Assembly (NCBI GenBank): GCA_005765155.1
Contig: VCCP01000004.1
Span: forward strand, 1,364,001-1,428,000
Length of the DNA stretch: 64,000 nucleotides
Direction of reading: 5' to 3'
Origin: Zelopaecilomyces penicillatus
Lineage: Eukaryota > Ascomycota > Sordariomycetes > Hypocreales > Pseudodiploosporaceae
Shown here: piece after piece, positions 47,715 to 58,037 of the stretch
Numbering within the stretch: the first letter of the stretch is position 1
Layout: each line of letters begins with the position of its first letter
The notes under the pieces: model-generated
What the model was told of the DNA's origin: nothing
The model's input: only the letters and a program-made list of their open reading frames with translations
The model's database searches: none
Program-made: the position numbers and the translations under genes

Positions 47715-47719
47715 TTTTT
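47715..47719 (+). terminator. RNA polymerase III T-run terminator
   Basis: Five T residues 9 bp after tRNA-Tyr copy 2. Confidence 0.65.
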
Positions 47720-48065
47720 GCATTCCCTAGTGATGGTAAAGAATGAACGGGATGACTGTAATTTTTGCGCGCAGGTCATGGCTGGCTGGCTATGGGCGAA
47801 GTCACTTTGCTAGAAGCTTGCTAATGGTGTAGAGATTGTAGATCATGATGATATCAATCGTTCCTTATTTTGGATGGCATTGAAAGCGATGACAGAAACA
47901 AGGTGTATGCATAACACCTCATATAAATATCTTTGACGACATCTGACGGCGAGGTTGGGCCCTTGGCTTCATGACCGCCATGACCGCAAATTAAGTCTCT
48001 TGGTGCTAGTAACAGTATGCGCCAGCACGCGAGAAACTTAAAAAGCTACACATTTCACGACGTTC

Positions 48066-48098
48066 AAAAATGCCAACATGCAATTTGTTGGCATTTTT
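48066..48098. repeat. Perfect 13-bp inverted repeat with 7-nt loop
   Basis: Arms AAAAATGCCAACA and TGTTGGCATTTTT are exact reverse complements, separated by TGCAATT. The plus strand ends in a T-run, so a transcript would resemble an intrinsic-type or Pol III terminator hairpin; alternatively it is a tiny remnant of an inverted-repeat element. Confidence 0.9.
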
Positions 48099-48585
48099 AT
48101 TTCTGCCTTGTATGCAGTACACTGGCTCTTGCTATACATCTAAAGTCATGAGGACTCACACTTCTTTTGCAGTGTCATCGTTTTCTATTCAACTTGACAT
48201 ACTACTGTCACATTTCCCCCCATTTTGCTTATGAATATTTGTTACTGTGTTTCACTTGACCTTGGACCTACTCTCTTAGGGATAAGACTCATTGATAGTA
48301 GCGGTGAATTAAATGCACCATGCTGAAACTAAATGACTCAATCACAGTTGTAGAATCGTTATCAAATGGATACCGAAAGGGCTTGAGTTGGGATTTGAGC
48401 GGTAAATGTAAGCTGAACCGGGGCATGAGCTTGGTGGATCAATCTGGACTATGTGGAAGTTTGGTGCGGGTCAACCATTCAGTGAAGTATCATGGTTTGA
48501 GTGGTTAAGTCGCTGAATAATTGGGGTTCACAGTTGAATGCTCTTAATTTTGATGTCATTCACGGAATTTGGTGAAAATTTCAGG

Positions 48586-48592
48586 TATAAGA
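48586..48592 (+). promoter_or_regulatory. Possible TATA element of the small ORF
   Basis: TATAAGA lies 146 bp upstream of the ATG at 48732, followed by a CT- and AAT-rich leader typical of fungal 5' UTRs. Confidence 0.3.
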
Positions 48593-48731
48593 TCGGGGAG
48601 CTCTATTCTCCCTCGAACTACACAAAATCTCATTACTAAAATAAACTCTTATCAACCTCCACCTAAGACAAGAAATATTTCATACCTTCAATTCCCCCTT
48701 TTTGACCTTTCTCCTTCTAATTTCCTCCACA

Positions 48732-48998
48732 ATGTGCAAAGTGTTTCTTACCCTCTGCGAAGACTGCACCATGGTCGCGGACTGCATCATCGACTACTGC
48801 CTCCCTGTCCATCGAAGCCGCCAAGTCGATCGAAGTGTCACCCGCTTCAACGTCCTCAAAGAACTCTCTATTAGCCCATTTGAGGGCTGCGCAGGTCTTT
48901 CCTTTCCCAACCCGCTTGAGGCTGAGGGACATTGCTTGACACACAAGACTGATGCGGAGAGGGCGGCTGAGGGTGAGCGGATGGTGCGTAGTGGCTGA
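48732..48998 (+). CDS. Small Cys-containing protein, 88 residues, hypothetical
   Basis: A single-exon open frame from an ATG (MCKVFLTLCEDCTMVADC) to a TGA, with seven cysteines clustered in two groups (residues about 2-23 and 53-68) and a charged C-terminus. The upstream TATAAGA and the pyrimidine-rich leader support expression. It has no signal peptide. Small fungal proteins beginning MCK with spaced cysteines are common and uncharacterised. It could equally be a chance frame, hence modest confidence. Confidence 0.4.
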   Translation: MCKVFLTLCEDCTMVADCIIDYCLPVHRSRQVDRSVTRFNVLKELSISPFEGCAGLSFPNPLEAEGHCLTHKTDAERAAEGERMVRSG

Positions 48999-49519
48999 GC
49001 AGTTGGAGGAGCGAAGTTGGAAGCTTTGTCTGTTTTGTTCTGGGAAGAGGGAAGCAGGTGGAGTGAATGATAGTGTCGGTAAGAGGATGGTTTTAGGTCT
49101 GGGAAAATGAGTTGTTGTGATTCCCCTGAGCCTCGAATTGTGAAAACTTGAGGGCCAGATCTGGGACCTTCAGATACAAGTTGCAACCCCTATAAGATGA
49201 CTACATAGAGATTTTCAGCTGGCTCAAAACTCAAAAGAGTTTTGAATTCTAAACAGTATAGTCACATCACTGGAAGAACCTAGTCTGGATCATTGGAAAA
49301 ACGAATATGTTTAAGAAACCAAGCAATTGCTAAAACCAGAGGTTCAGCGGCTAAATACATTCTGTGGCCTCAAGACCCTCAGAGTTGACTATCGAAACAT
49401 TTGACAACTAGCCCCTTATTCATAGCCTTGGATCGATCCCAAGACCTCTCTCATTTCATGTCATGATACTCAATGGGCAGTTGAAGAAACCCGCCTGAAT
49501 GACCCTAATAATTAAGATC
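48999..49519. other. Intergenic region, 0.5 kb
   Basis: 3' flanks of two convergent genes. No ORF or repeat of note. Confidence 0.5.
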
Positions 49520-50104
49520 TTAGGTGCATTTTCTCCCACAGCCGTAATTGACAGAGCTGGTTGGTGCCCTGTGCGAGAACTCCTTCATCGAAGCCGTGTA
49601 ATCCCTGCCCTTGTCGTGGCAGCGTCTTCGGGAATATCCCTTCTGCACGACATATTGTTGTTGCGCATAGATAATGTGACACTTGCCGTCACTCCAGCTG
49701 CAGGAAGTGCTATCTGACGCAGAGTTGCAGTTCTGCATAGCATATCCAAGACTGATACCGTAATTGTAAATGTCGTTTTTAATCCCTGCGCTGATGGTGA
49801 CGGACCAAGTCTCGCACTTGGACTCTCCCGTCATTTTCGTAACCGAGCATGAGGAGGAATCTTTGCAGTACACTTTGCCCGAGGCCTCATACCAATCACC
49901 GTACTCTCTGCCTTGTTCAACCACGAAGTAATCAGTCCAGCATTTGACTCCAGACGCATATCTGTGGACGTCGCCGGTATTGATGTATTTGCCCTGGCCA
50001 TCGCTGTATTCGCGTGTGGAGAGGGAACTGTGGGATTCTGTGGGCGCAGCAATCACCGCAGTCAAGGCCGTTATGGCGAGTAGGGCAAATTGAAGAATGG
50101 CCAT
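49520..50104 (-). CDS. Secreted cysteine-rich protein, 194 residues
   Basis: Single exon from the ATG at 50104. Residues 1-20 (MAILQFALLAITALTAVIAA) are a clear signal peptide with a likely cleavage after AVIAA; a following STR segment near 28-31 resembles a processing site. The mature part has ten cysteines, consistent with five disulfides, and is rich in Tyr, Ser and Gly. The central portion (SGVKCWTDYFVVEQGREYGD, then a segment ending QKGYSRRRC) looks like a compact beta-rich extracellular domain. I do not recognise a named family. Size, secretion signal and even cysteine content make it a candidate effector or extracellular antimicrobial-type protein; this is inference only. A good TATA box lies about 230 bp upstream, suggesting strong or induced expression. 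Surroundings are gene-poor. Confidence 0.8.
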   Translation of the reverse strand: MAILQFALLAITALTAVIAAPTESHSSLSTREYSDGQGKYINTGDVHRYASGVKCWTDYFVVEQGREYGDWYEASGKVYCKDSSSCSVTKMTGESKCETWSVTISAGIKNDIYNYGISLGYAMQNCNSASDSTSCSWSDGKCHIIYAQQQYVVQKGYSRRRCHDKGRDYTASMKEFSHRAPTSSVNYGCGRKCT

Positions 50105-50332
50105 GATGACAAGTTTGGCGGCTTGAGAGGATTTTTGGATGTGTTGTAGTTGAGGCAGAGATGCTGTGGCCTGAGAGACCGTGTTTGAAATGGGTTGGTT
50201 TGCGAGCGTGAAAAGTTTAGTAAACTGGATTGATGTATGATAGAGTGGTCTGAAAAGCTGTGGACTGGATGTATTGCCTTGAGAGTATGATGAGTTGAAT
50301 TGATCGTGTTCCTTGCTGGCCGTGGTTGAACC

Positions 50333-50339
50333 TTTTATA
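50333..50339 (-). promoter_or_regulatory. TATA box of the secreted-protein gene
   Basis: TATAAAA on the minus strand, about 230 bp upstream of the ATG at 50104, preceding a CAAC/ATCA-rich leader. The position suits a core promoter of an inducible gene. Confidence 0.45.
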
Positions 50340-50483
50340 TGTCTGTGGGCTCACTCCGACACCCAAGGTCTCAAGGTGCTACATCATCATCAAGGCCCCA
50401 TCGATTTGCATGAATATCAAAGCTCCGATGCAGTCACGAATTACAGCTTATTCATGGAGTAGTCATCGCAATGTTCAGTGGAT

Positions 50484-50726
50484 CTAAGGGTCCAGTCCGT
50501 AGCCATAAAAGACAAACCACCCCTGGTACAGCAACTCAAAATCTCCATACCGCCATACAACCCCATGCATGGTGAGCATCGAGCCGCAGGCTCCCCACCA
50601 TTCGGGATTGACCGATCTTTGCAAATAGTCAAATCGCTCATTAGCTTCATGCGGGCTCGGAGTCCACGTGTGATGGCGGCAAGCAAGTACTTGCCACATG
50701 TTCCAGAAGAAGAGAACATAGCCCAT
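50484..50726 (-). pseudogene. Possible gene fragment, 80 codons, aromatic-rich
   Basis: An ATG-initiated frame (MGYVLFFWNMWQVLACRHH...) rich in Trp, Tyr and Phe, with a segment NPEWWGACGSMLTMHGVVWR that looks like real protein. It stops at 50484 and has an in-frame TGA five codons before the ATG. An overlapping frame (50441-50803) is open as well, so the coding frame is uncertain. I do not recognise the family; it may be an exon or remnant of a larger gene. Confidence 0.25.
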
Positions 50727-53060
50727 GAAGTAGGATAATCAGACGGACAGATTCTGTGGGGGGAAAGATCAGAGATTTCATCTCCATTAAGGAACCCAAA
50801 CATACATTCCGTTTCAGTACAGTATAGACTTCGTTGTACGGTATAGAAAAGCCTGTCTCATTCAGATATAGCTCATTCTATCACCAAACACTCGCAAAGC
50901 ACTCAATTCTGCTGCCCAATAGATAACCTACCGTAACTATTTACTACTGGACTTTATGCCGCCGATGGGATATGGCCAAGTCCGAATCCTCAAAAGTACT
51001 CGCCACCATGTAGGACCTGCAAGTATGGTAACACAAGTTCTATAGCCATGTGATAATCAAGATCAAACTCTGTCCCGGAGTTGAAAGATCCGGGGTGGGT
51101 TGTCTGACATCTCATTTTTTGCTGATGCCGGGCACGGGGCGCATAATGTCTCGATGCAGCAAATATTGATTAGAACTTTTTTTGTTCGGCATTCGGGCTG
51201 TGAGAGCTGGGGAAGCCGTTTCTGCAAGGGGTCCTGTCATACTTGAGAAGAAGTCACAAGCAAAGTACTGCCTCATAGTAGAGGATATGGTGATCATGAT
51301 GGTTTTTCTTCCTGGCGGCAACTGTATAGTACATAAGATTCAGTTGTTCCATGTCTAGCAAGCACTGGAATGACACGGTATTAGCATTCATTCATATTGC
51401 CATTAACACTGAGCATTTTCCTCATCGAGTACTTCATTAGAAACCCTAAAGCGTGTAGGGGGCCTCAGCGGATATCTCCCATGGGGAATGGGAGTGTGGA
51501 GAGTGAGATCCTACCGTTACAATGACCACTGTCATTGGCAACGGTCAGGGGTTTGAACCACGCTCCGATGGTTGTTTAGAGCTTAGCTGCTGATCATCAT
51601 GTTCATGGACGATCCTGCCGTTCGTCGTGGCTTCTGGTCCGTGTCTCGTCAAAATGCTGACTCAGTACTTTTGTCATGAGGTCGGCGTCGTCAGGAGGCC
51701 CACTGATGGATTATTGTTTCAACTTCTGGCCAACAGCACAACAGAGAGCCTCATCAGTCACAGCTGAGTGATCATTGCTCTAGTTTTACCCCGTCTGACA
51801 GCGTAAAGTGGCAGATTAAGGTTGTTTTCATGGCCATAAGCGCATTATGCCCGACATGGAATATTTTCAAAATAGGAAGTGAGCAAAAGCGGCTTGTTAT
51901 TATGACAACTAGGGTGCATGGACAGTATGAACAGCAAGTTTTTGCCAACTCTACATTCTTTCTGACCATGATTATCAATTATGTATCTACATCGTCAACC
52001 TCCGCCTCCAGTGTGACAGATAGACCCGGTTTTCTGGGAAAAGAAATGTCAAACTCGGGTGGATAGAAGCCTGCGTATTCTCAGTCGATAATAGATGTCA
52101 TTTTGAAGGTATTGATTGGGCTGACGATGACATTTGTTTGCTGTAAGATTGTTATGGCAGAGCACTAGATCTTACATCTTGAGTCTCACGACGCCTTCTC
52201 TACGACCAACCGTCTGATTTTATCATGACGCGGTATGTTGACAGACTCTAACGAAGCACATCTACAAGGTGAAATGAACATTAATTTAACATGAGTCAGC
52301 CTTACCAAACCTCCAAGGCCACCCCGGACGGTGGATCTCAGCTTGCTCATTGTTTCCATCTGAGTTTTGGAGCTCCTTTCCAACTATCTCTTGTCTCGTG
52401 ACATCTAGTCCATTCATTTGAATACCTTGGCTGTATACAGTGATAGGGTTGATGGCTTTCCGTATTCTCGGTAAGAAAAAGGATGTCATGCGCCTTTATT
52501 CAGAACACGTCCGGGAATCAATAATGACACATGCATGTAGCCATTGTACTTCTGCCACTAAATTAGTCGCAGGCTTAGCTTGATTCAAGTATGCCTAACC
52601 TGGTATCATTTCCTCTCGGGCGTAACCGCAATGGAATTTTCTTTCATATTCTGTTTTCAGCTCTTGGTTGGTGGGAGGTGGCGTTGTGGAGAGGGATGGG
52701 GACGGGGGGGATGATTATGAAGCGATTGATAAGATTGTTTGGTTGTTATGAGTGGAGAAGCAAGAGGAAACCAGATTCTGTGTCTTTCACCAACCAGGAT
52801 AAAGCGAGGAGATTGAGCAGCTATGGCAAACCAGGGCTGGACCATCAGCGCGTAGTCTCTACCATGTTATAGCATCAACATGTGTGTCAGTTGTAAGAAA
52901 GAATAAGAGAAACTGTTTGGACGAATGTGTATGTATAAATCTAAGAATATTATAGTAGCTTGCGATTATTCTATAAAGAAGATGATCACCTCATAAATAT
53001 AGAAACACCATCCCGGGTTTATGACAGAGAGTAGTCATAGATTACAAGAAGCCACCTAGA

Positions 53061-55147
53061 TCAACCAAGTTGAACTTTGGACGTGGGCAAATGCACACTG
53101 CCCTCTCTAATACCAGGACTCTTTCCGTCCAGAAACCCTGGCGAATAGAAGTGAGACTTATCGATTCTGGCCTGTTTGGATTCAACAAGTCCCAGTTTCC
53201 CACGTTCCAAGTTTGGCGCCAGGCCGTCAATTGTGTCGAGCGAGAAACTATCCATCTCAAAGGGATCTTCACGAATCATACGCCTACTTCTCAGTATTTC
53301 CAATACCTGCAGCTCGTCTGCTGTGAGGTCCTTTTGGATATCTGCGAGCGTTTTTTCCGTTGCGGAGTCATACTGGCCAGCCTCGACGCCAAGCTTCTTC
53401 AGCTTTTCGAAGAGCGCGTCCTTCTTCTCCGGTGGAACATATGTGAAAGCCCTAAAGCAGAATTCGAGGATCTTGGAGATTTCAGATTGAGACAGGTTTC
53501 CTGCAGTATCGGTATCAACAGTGCCTTGAATGACTAGAAGAATGTTTTGATTAGATCAAGAAACAAAGTCGAGTATAATTGATGTAGGATGAATAAGAAA
53601 GAAGAAATAACGTACTAGGTCTAAAAAGATCAAAGGCTCTTTGGAACCCTTCCTCATCCATGTCCTGAATAATAGGCTCATGCTGTTTACGAATCTGCTT
53701 CGTAGCACTGCTAACCGCCAGGAAGAATCGAGTGTAGCTCTCAACCGTCTTCTTGGAATGCCACGATCCTGCCGTCTGCTCGTCACAGTCGCCCCTGATC
53801 GAGGCTGCTATTGTAGCAGCTGCCGATAAACCGCCCGTAACTGCAAGATGAACCCCTGAAGAGAACAAGGGATCAATAAAACTGCCAGCATCTCCGCAGA
53901 TGCGTGCATTCGGTAAGTGATATGTGGATGCCGTGTAGGACCAGTCTGAAGCCGATTTGACATCGGTAACTAGCTCCGCTCCCGCAAGTAGCGTCTTGGT
54001 CGTCGGCGCCATTTCAAGGCATTTGTTATAAAAGTCCAAGGTAGAGGGTCGTCCCAGCTCTCTCTTCTTCGCAGTCGCCATTTTCTGGTCTTGAACAATA
54101 CCCACCGACCAAGTGCCATCGTGAAGCGGCATGAATCAAGCCCATCCGCTTGCATCTAGTTACTCACTTGTCAGTCAAAGGGGACTAAATATAAGACAAC
54201 GTCTTGTTGCAAAAACTCACCGTCCAAAGCTTCAAAGTACGGAGAACCATGCATATGTGTCCCAGGCCCATATATATTGTCGCTCTTCCAGTAAGCCCAA
54301 TTAGCAATGTTCTTGAAGTTATCATTGAATTTCCGATTCTTCAAGTATTTATTGCTCAGCAAGCCATATCTGCCGCTAGCATCAACAAGGTACTTGAAGG
54401 TGATAGATCCAGAATGGCCGTCTTTGCGCACCCAAGTGGCCGACGTAGGTTGACCAGGATTCATGACCCCGTCACTGTTTCCATTAGAGAATGAGCCTGT
54501 TTTACTTGCGACTGGCTCAAATTGAACCGTATCAACCTTGGTTTCGTCAAAAATGTGAGCACCGCAAGTTCCCGCGTGTCTAAAGAGTAGATCATCGGAT
54601 TCGGATCGGACCAAGTTCCACGCATACGCATCAGGACCACCTGCCTCGAGGAAGTCAGTATCTTTAAAAGGCATCAGCCTGTGTTTTTCTTATATAATAA
54701 ATAGATGAATAGAAAAAAAACAGGGAGAGACTTGCAAGCATCAGGCTGACCTTGAGCCAACCGGAAAACTGCGCCATTCTATACATAGCAGTGTTAGCTA
54801 GCTATTTACGTCACATGTAACAATCTGCAAGATAGGATTGCTAAGCACCTTATGATAGAAGCCATGGGCATTGAATGTTTCGTAAAAGTCAATGAACTTG
54901 AAGAAATGGCGCAGAGAAGGAAGAGTGCTTTCCCCGATATGATATCTGTCATGCATGAACATCGAATCCAACACCAAAGCAAAACGTCAACTCCCAGATG
55001 CCCAATCACTTTGGCCACGTACCTAGGAAATTTGTCGGCTTCTAGAACTACAGTATCAATTCCCTCCCGAGCCAAAGCTGCTGCGGCATATGAACCGGCG
55101 GGACCTCCCCCAATCACCAATACGGTGCAGCTTTCTGGAATCGCCAT
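53061..55147 (-). pseudogene. Flavin-dependent halogenase gene interrupted by an in-frame TGA
   Basis: Six exons (55147-55023, 54945-54849, 54778-54732, 54678-54221, 54155-53616, 53533-53061) join in phase to 580 codons. The product matches fungal FADH2-dependent phenolic halogenases: FAD-binding VIGGGPAGSYAA near residues 10-21, FPRYHIGESTLPSLR across intron 1, and ICGDAGSFIDPLFSSGVHLA in the second half. Codon 249 is TGA (minus strand, 54138-54136). It follows GWA and precedes FMPLHDG, exactly within the halogenase WxWxIP-type signature where a Trp is expected. Everything else is intact and no other stop or frameshift is seen, so the lesion looks recent, or it may be a sequencing error. No polyketide synthase or other cluster gene is nearby in this window. 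The exon 3/4 junction uses a weak GTCTCT donor and is the least certain splice. Confidence 0.85.
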
Positions 55148-55322
55148 GATGGGTAGAATGGCAAGGTAAGATGGTGTAAGTGGTTGGTGAGACAGACTGG
55201 CTGTGCGAAGTTCCAGGTTATGACGGGATGAGAGTTATAGAATTCTTTCATGCAAATGTTCGGTAGATGAGAGGGAAGCAAGATGCTGTTGAAAATTGAT
55301 AGTTCGGCATGATTGTGACCAT

Positions 55323-55330
55323 TTTAAATA
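55323..55330 (-). promoter_or_regulatory. Possible TATA element of the halogenase gene
   Basis: TATTTAAA on the minus strand, about 175 bp upstream of the ATG at 55147. Confidence 0.3.
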
Positions 55331-57627
55331 CAAAGCGAGAGGGGTAAGCGATATCATCATGCAGGATGAGGACAGCTGGGCCCGGCAGCGAACAGCCTCA
55401 GGTGACTCGCTTCGCGGCCACTTTTTCTTTTTCCTCTGCAGAGAGGAGGGTAACATCGTTACAAGCACAATGAAATGTTAGCATTGGTATAGGAGCCCAA
55501 GAAGTGATCAGCGATATGCAACGTGTGTCATAAGTGGTGAGCTGAGCTTGAAGTTGAGCAGCCTGGATAGTGTCGTTCAAGCATTGAAGATGACTAGTTC
55601 CAGGACAACAACCTACGACTCGTCACTCTTTCTGTATCTCTGGTCTGAATCTGAAGCGGTATAATTAGATGGTAATGGGGCCTAGCGAGTTCTTCTTCCA
55701 CAGAAGCTTTTCTTAATCCTTGGTTTGTTGACCTTTGGTGACGCAATAGCTACGTTCATCGAGGGATAGACGGACCTGATTCCGACTCTGATTTTGGGGA
55801 GATATACAAACAGCCGCCGCGAGCGAATGGAAAATTGTTTCGCGAAAGGCGTCATTTTTTCCGCCTCATACTAGCAGTTTTGCCTGAGACTTTGCCCATC
55901 CTTTTGGCTTAACGCGAATATAACTGATTGGTGCCCGCAGACAAGGATTGAAAAACACACATTGTGACAACGACTAGATTAGAGGGAATCATGAATGGCT
56001 GAGTGGCGGCCCAAACCCTGCGTCCAATGATGCCGGGTTTGATAACGGGCTCAACGGTGGGCCGAAAGTCATCACCAAACCTGCCTTATTCACTGAGACA
56101 GATGACATCTCACAACAACATTATCTTTCGGCTGCCACCACTTACCTCAAGCTGCAGCTGTACATTCAGGTTTCGGTTTGTTTGTCCGTGTTGAACTAAT
56201 GCTGGATCGGGTTGTCCTTCAGCTGTGTCTTTGCACGCCACAGTGGAGCGGACTGTGACCAAGTTGACCAAGAGATAGGTGAGGGGTCTTCAGTCTTACC
56301 CCTGCACAGAAACTCCAATGTCCAAGACCAAACTGCCTGGTTAAGTACGTTGGTAAAGTAATAATTGATATTAGACTATTGTCAGTGCTGTTTAGTTATT
56401 TGTATTCCTTGAAAGTTCACCTGCTCCTCGCTGAACTCCTCATCCCGCAAAAGCAAGCACGCATGCAGTCAAGATGGTGGATTGATGTCTCAAGCTCCAT
56501 CGTGAGTTGCAATACGACATAATTATTGTGTAGATCAACAAGTGACCTGCATCTCAGGCCGCAGTGTTGAACAGACATCATTTCGACGTCATTCGGCGTG
56601 CCGCCTCCCCTCTCTAACCGCTGGATCCTCTACCTAAAGAAGGGCAATACTCTTGAACCTCTAGCTGTGGCGAATAGTATACTACCATTGCTCCCCTTTC
56701 TCGTTTCCTTCTTACTTCTTTCTGTTCAAATGAATCCCTGGTCAAATCAAGCTGTCGAAAACCACCCCCTTGACAACCCCTAACCACGGAAAAAAAGTTG
56801 GTTTGGCTTTCCTCTGTTAACATTTGTTACAACTAGTGTTCTATTTATACATGTTTTGTCTCTGTTCTCTTACCCTATCTATCTGATACGGGACCTTTTA
56901 TTTCCTTGTCAATGAGCCTGTTTCAGCCCTTGCGTTTCTGTTAGCGCGGCTAGTTTAGCTTTTATCGATCTTTATACTAAAATGTTTTTTTTTGCTTGGC
57001 CCTATATGTTCTACTATTAAGAAGAAACTTATGAGACTATATTGTTTATACATGGTTGTTGGTTAGCTCCAAAGTGCGTGGAAGATGGCATCTATCCAGT
57101 TGAGCTTAACACTAAACATTCCATTCTATAACAATCTTCTGCTTTAATGATTTCAGCTTCATCAGAGAGAAACTATTAATACACTGTTCATTTTTTTATC
57201 AATGCGATAGCCTGCGACATACCAGTCCGTCTTATCAACAAACAAATCAAGGCTGTGTGTGAAATATAGACTAAACAGATTTGATAACAGCAGAACGAAA
57301 ACTCGTTCTACATGCACAGCTCTATCCCACATGCAATGACATTCGAAACATAGTAAGTAATAGCCTTCATCCTGTTACTTCTCACTACTAATGTATTAGA
57401 CTATTCATCTCACATGTATAAATACATGTTTTTACAAACATAGTGTTAAGCAGCAGACAAATGAGAGGTGTTTCGTCAGCAGGTGGTCTTCTTTTTGTTT
57501 CTTATAGTAATCAGACATAGTCTCATTCTACCATCTTTATACAACACTTTAGAACTGCCTTATTTTATAATAAGACCTAAAAATATTAACCGCTGCAGGA
57601 ACAGGGTATTCAAATTCGCATTCAGAC

Positions 57628-57654
57628 CCAAACCAAACCAAACTAAACCAAACC
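57628..57654. repeat. Imperfect AAACC repeat tract
   Basis: Five to six copies of AAACC/AAACT in a row, noncoding. Confidence 0.75.
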
Positions 57655-58037
57655 CATACATATTGATACCACAACCCATTCCACAGTTACTCAAGCCCAG
57701 CTATTTGCCACCAGTCCAGTCCCAAATGCCGTTATCTTACTACATACTTACGCCTGCAACTCCAACATTCACATGAAAACAAAAAGGTATACAAGGTTAA
57801 GGCTTCCTTCCCACCCCAATACCTTTCCTGATGTGTCCAAGCCCAAATATCGGATAAAATATACAAGAAACCCAGATCCAAAACCTCCCACCAGGATTAT
57901 TTCCTTTGAACTCCGTTGTGTCATTGAACTCCATCGCTAATAAATAATCAAAAGTGCGTATCACATAAGATGCCTAGGTATGGTGGTGTTATAAGGCAAC
58001 AACATTAAACAGCAAGCATCATAATAGGGCGTGCAAC

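Larger units (their letters stand above)
47707..48731. other. Intergenic region, 1.0 kb, with a perfect hairpin
   Basis: Between the second tRNA and the small ORF at 48732. Apart from the hairpin at 48066-48098 and a possible TATA element at 48586 I see nothing; a 62-codon frame at 48320-48508 is not convincing. Confidence 0.5.
50105..53060. other. Intergenic region, 3.0 kb, possible gene remnants
   Basis: It includes the promoter of the secreted-protein gene and the 3' flank of the halogenase gene. A minus-strand open frame at 50484-50726 has protein-like composition and is listed separately. Other frames (for example 51112-51321 and 52186-52489, both minus) are short and unrecognised. Confidence 0.45.
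55148..58037. other. Intergenic region, 2.9 kb, AT-rich, no gene seen
   Basis: It holds the halogenase upstream region and the transporter 3' flank. About 56800-58000 is AT-rich with an AAACC-type repeat at 57628-57654. Open frames are short and unconvincing. Confidence 0.5.

Noticed and set aside
51520..51572. tRNA-like T-arm (GGTTTGAACCAC)
   Set aside because: No matching acceptor stem, anticodon arm or D-arm could be drawn around it.
54030..54170. Alternative splicing that would remove the halogenase stop
   Set aside because: No acceptor downstream of the TGA keeps both frame and the conserved motif, so the interruption stands as read.
57628..57654. Telomere-like repeat
   Set aside because: The unit is AAACC with variation, not the fungal TTAGGG/CCCTAA repeat, and it is short and internal.
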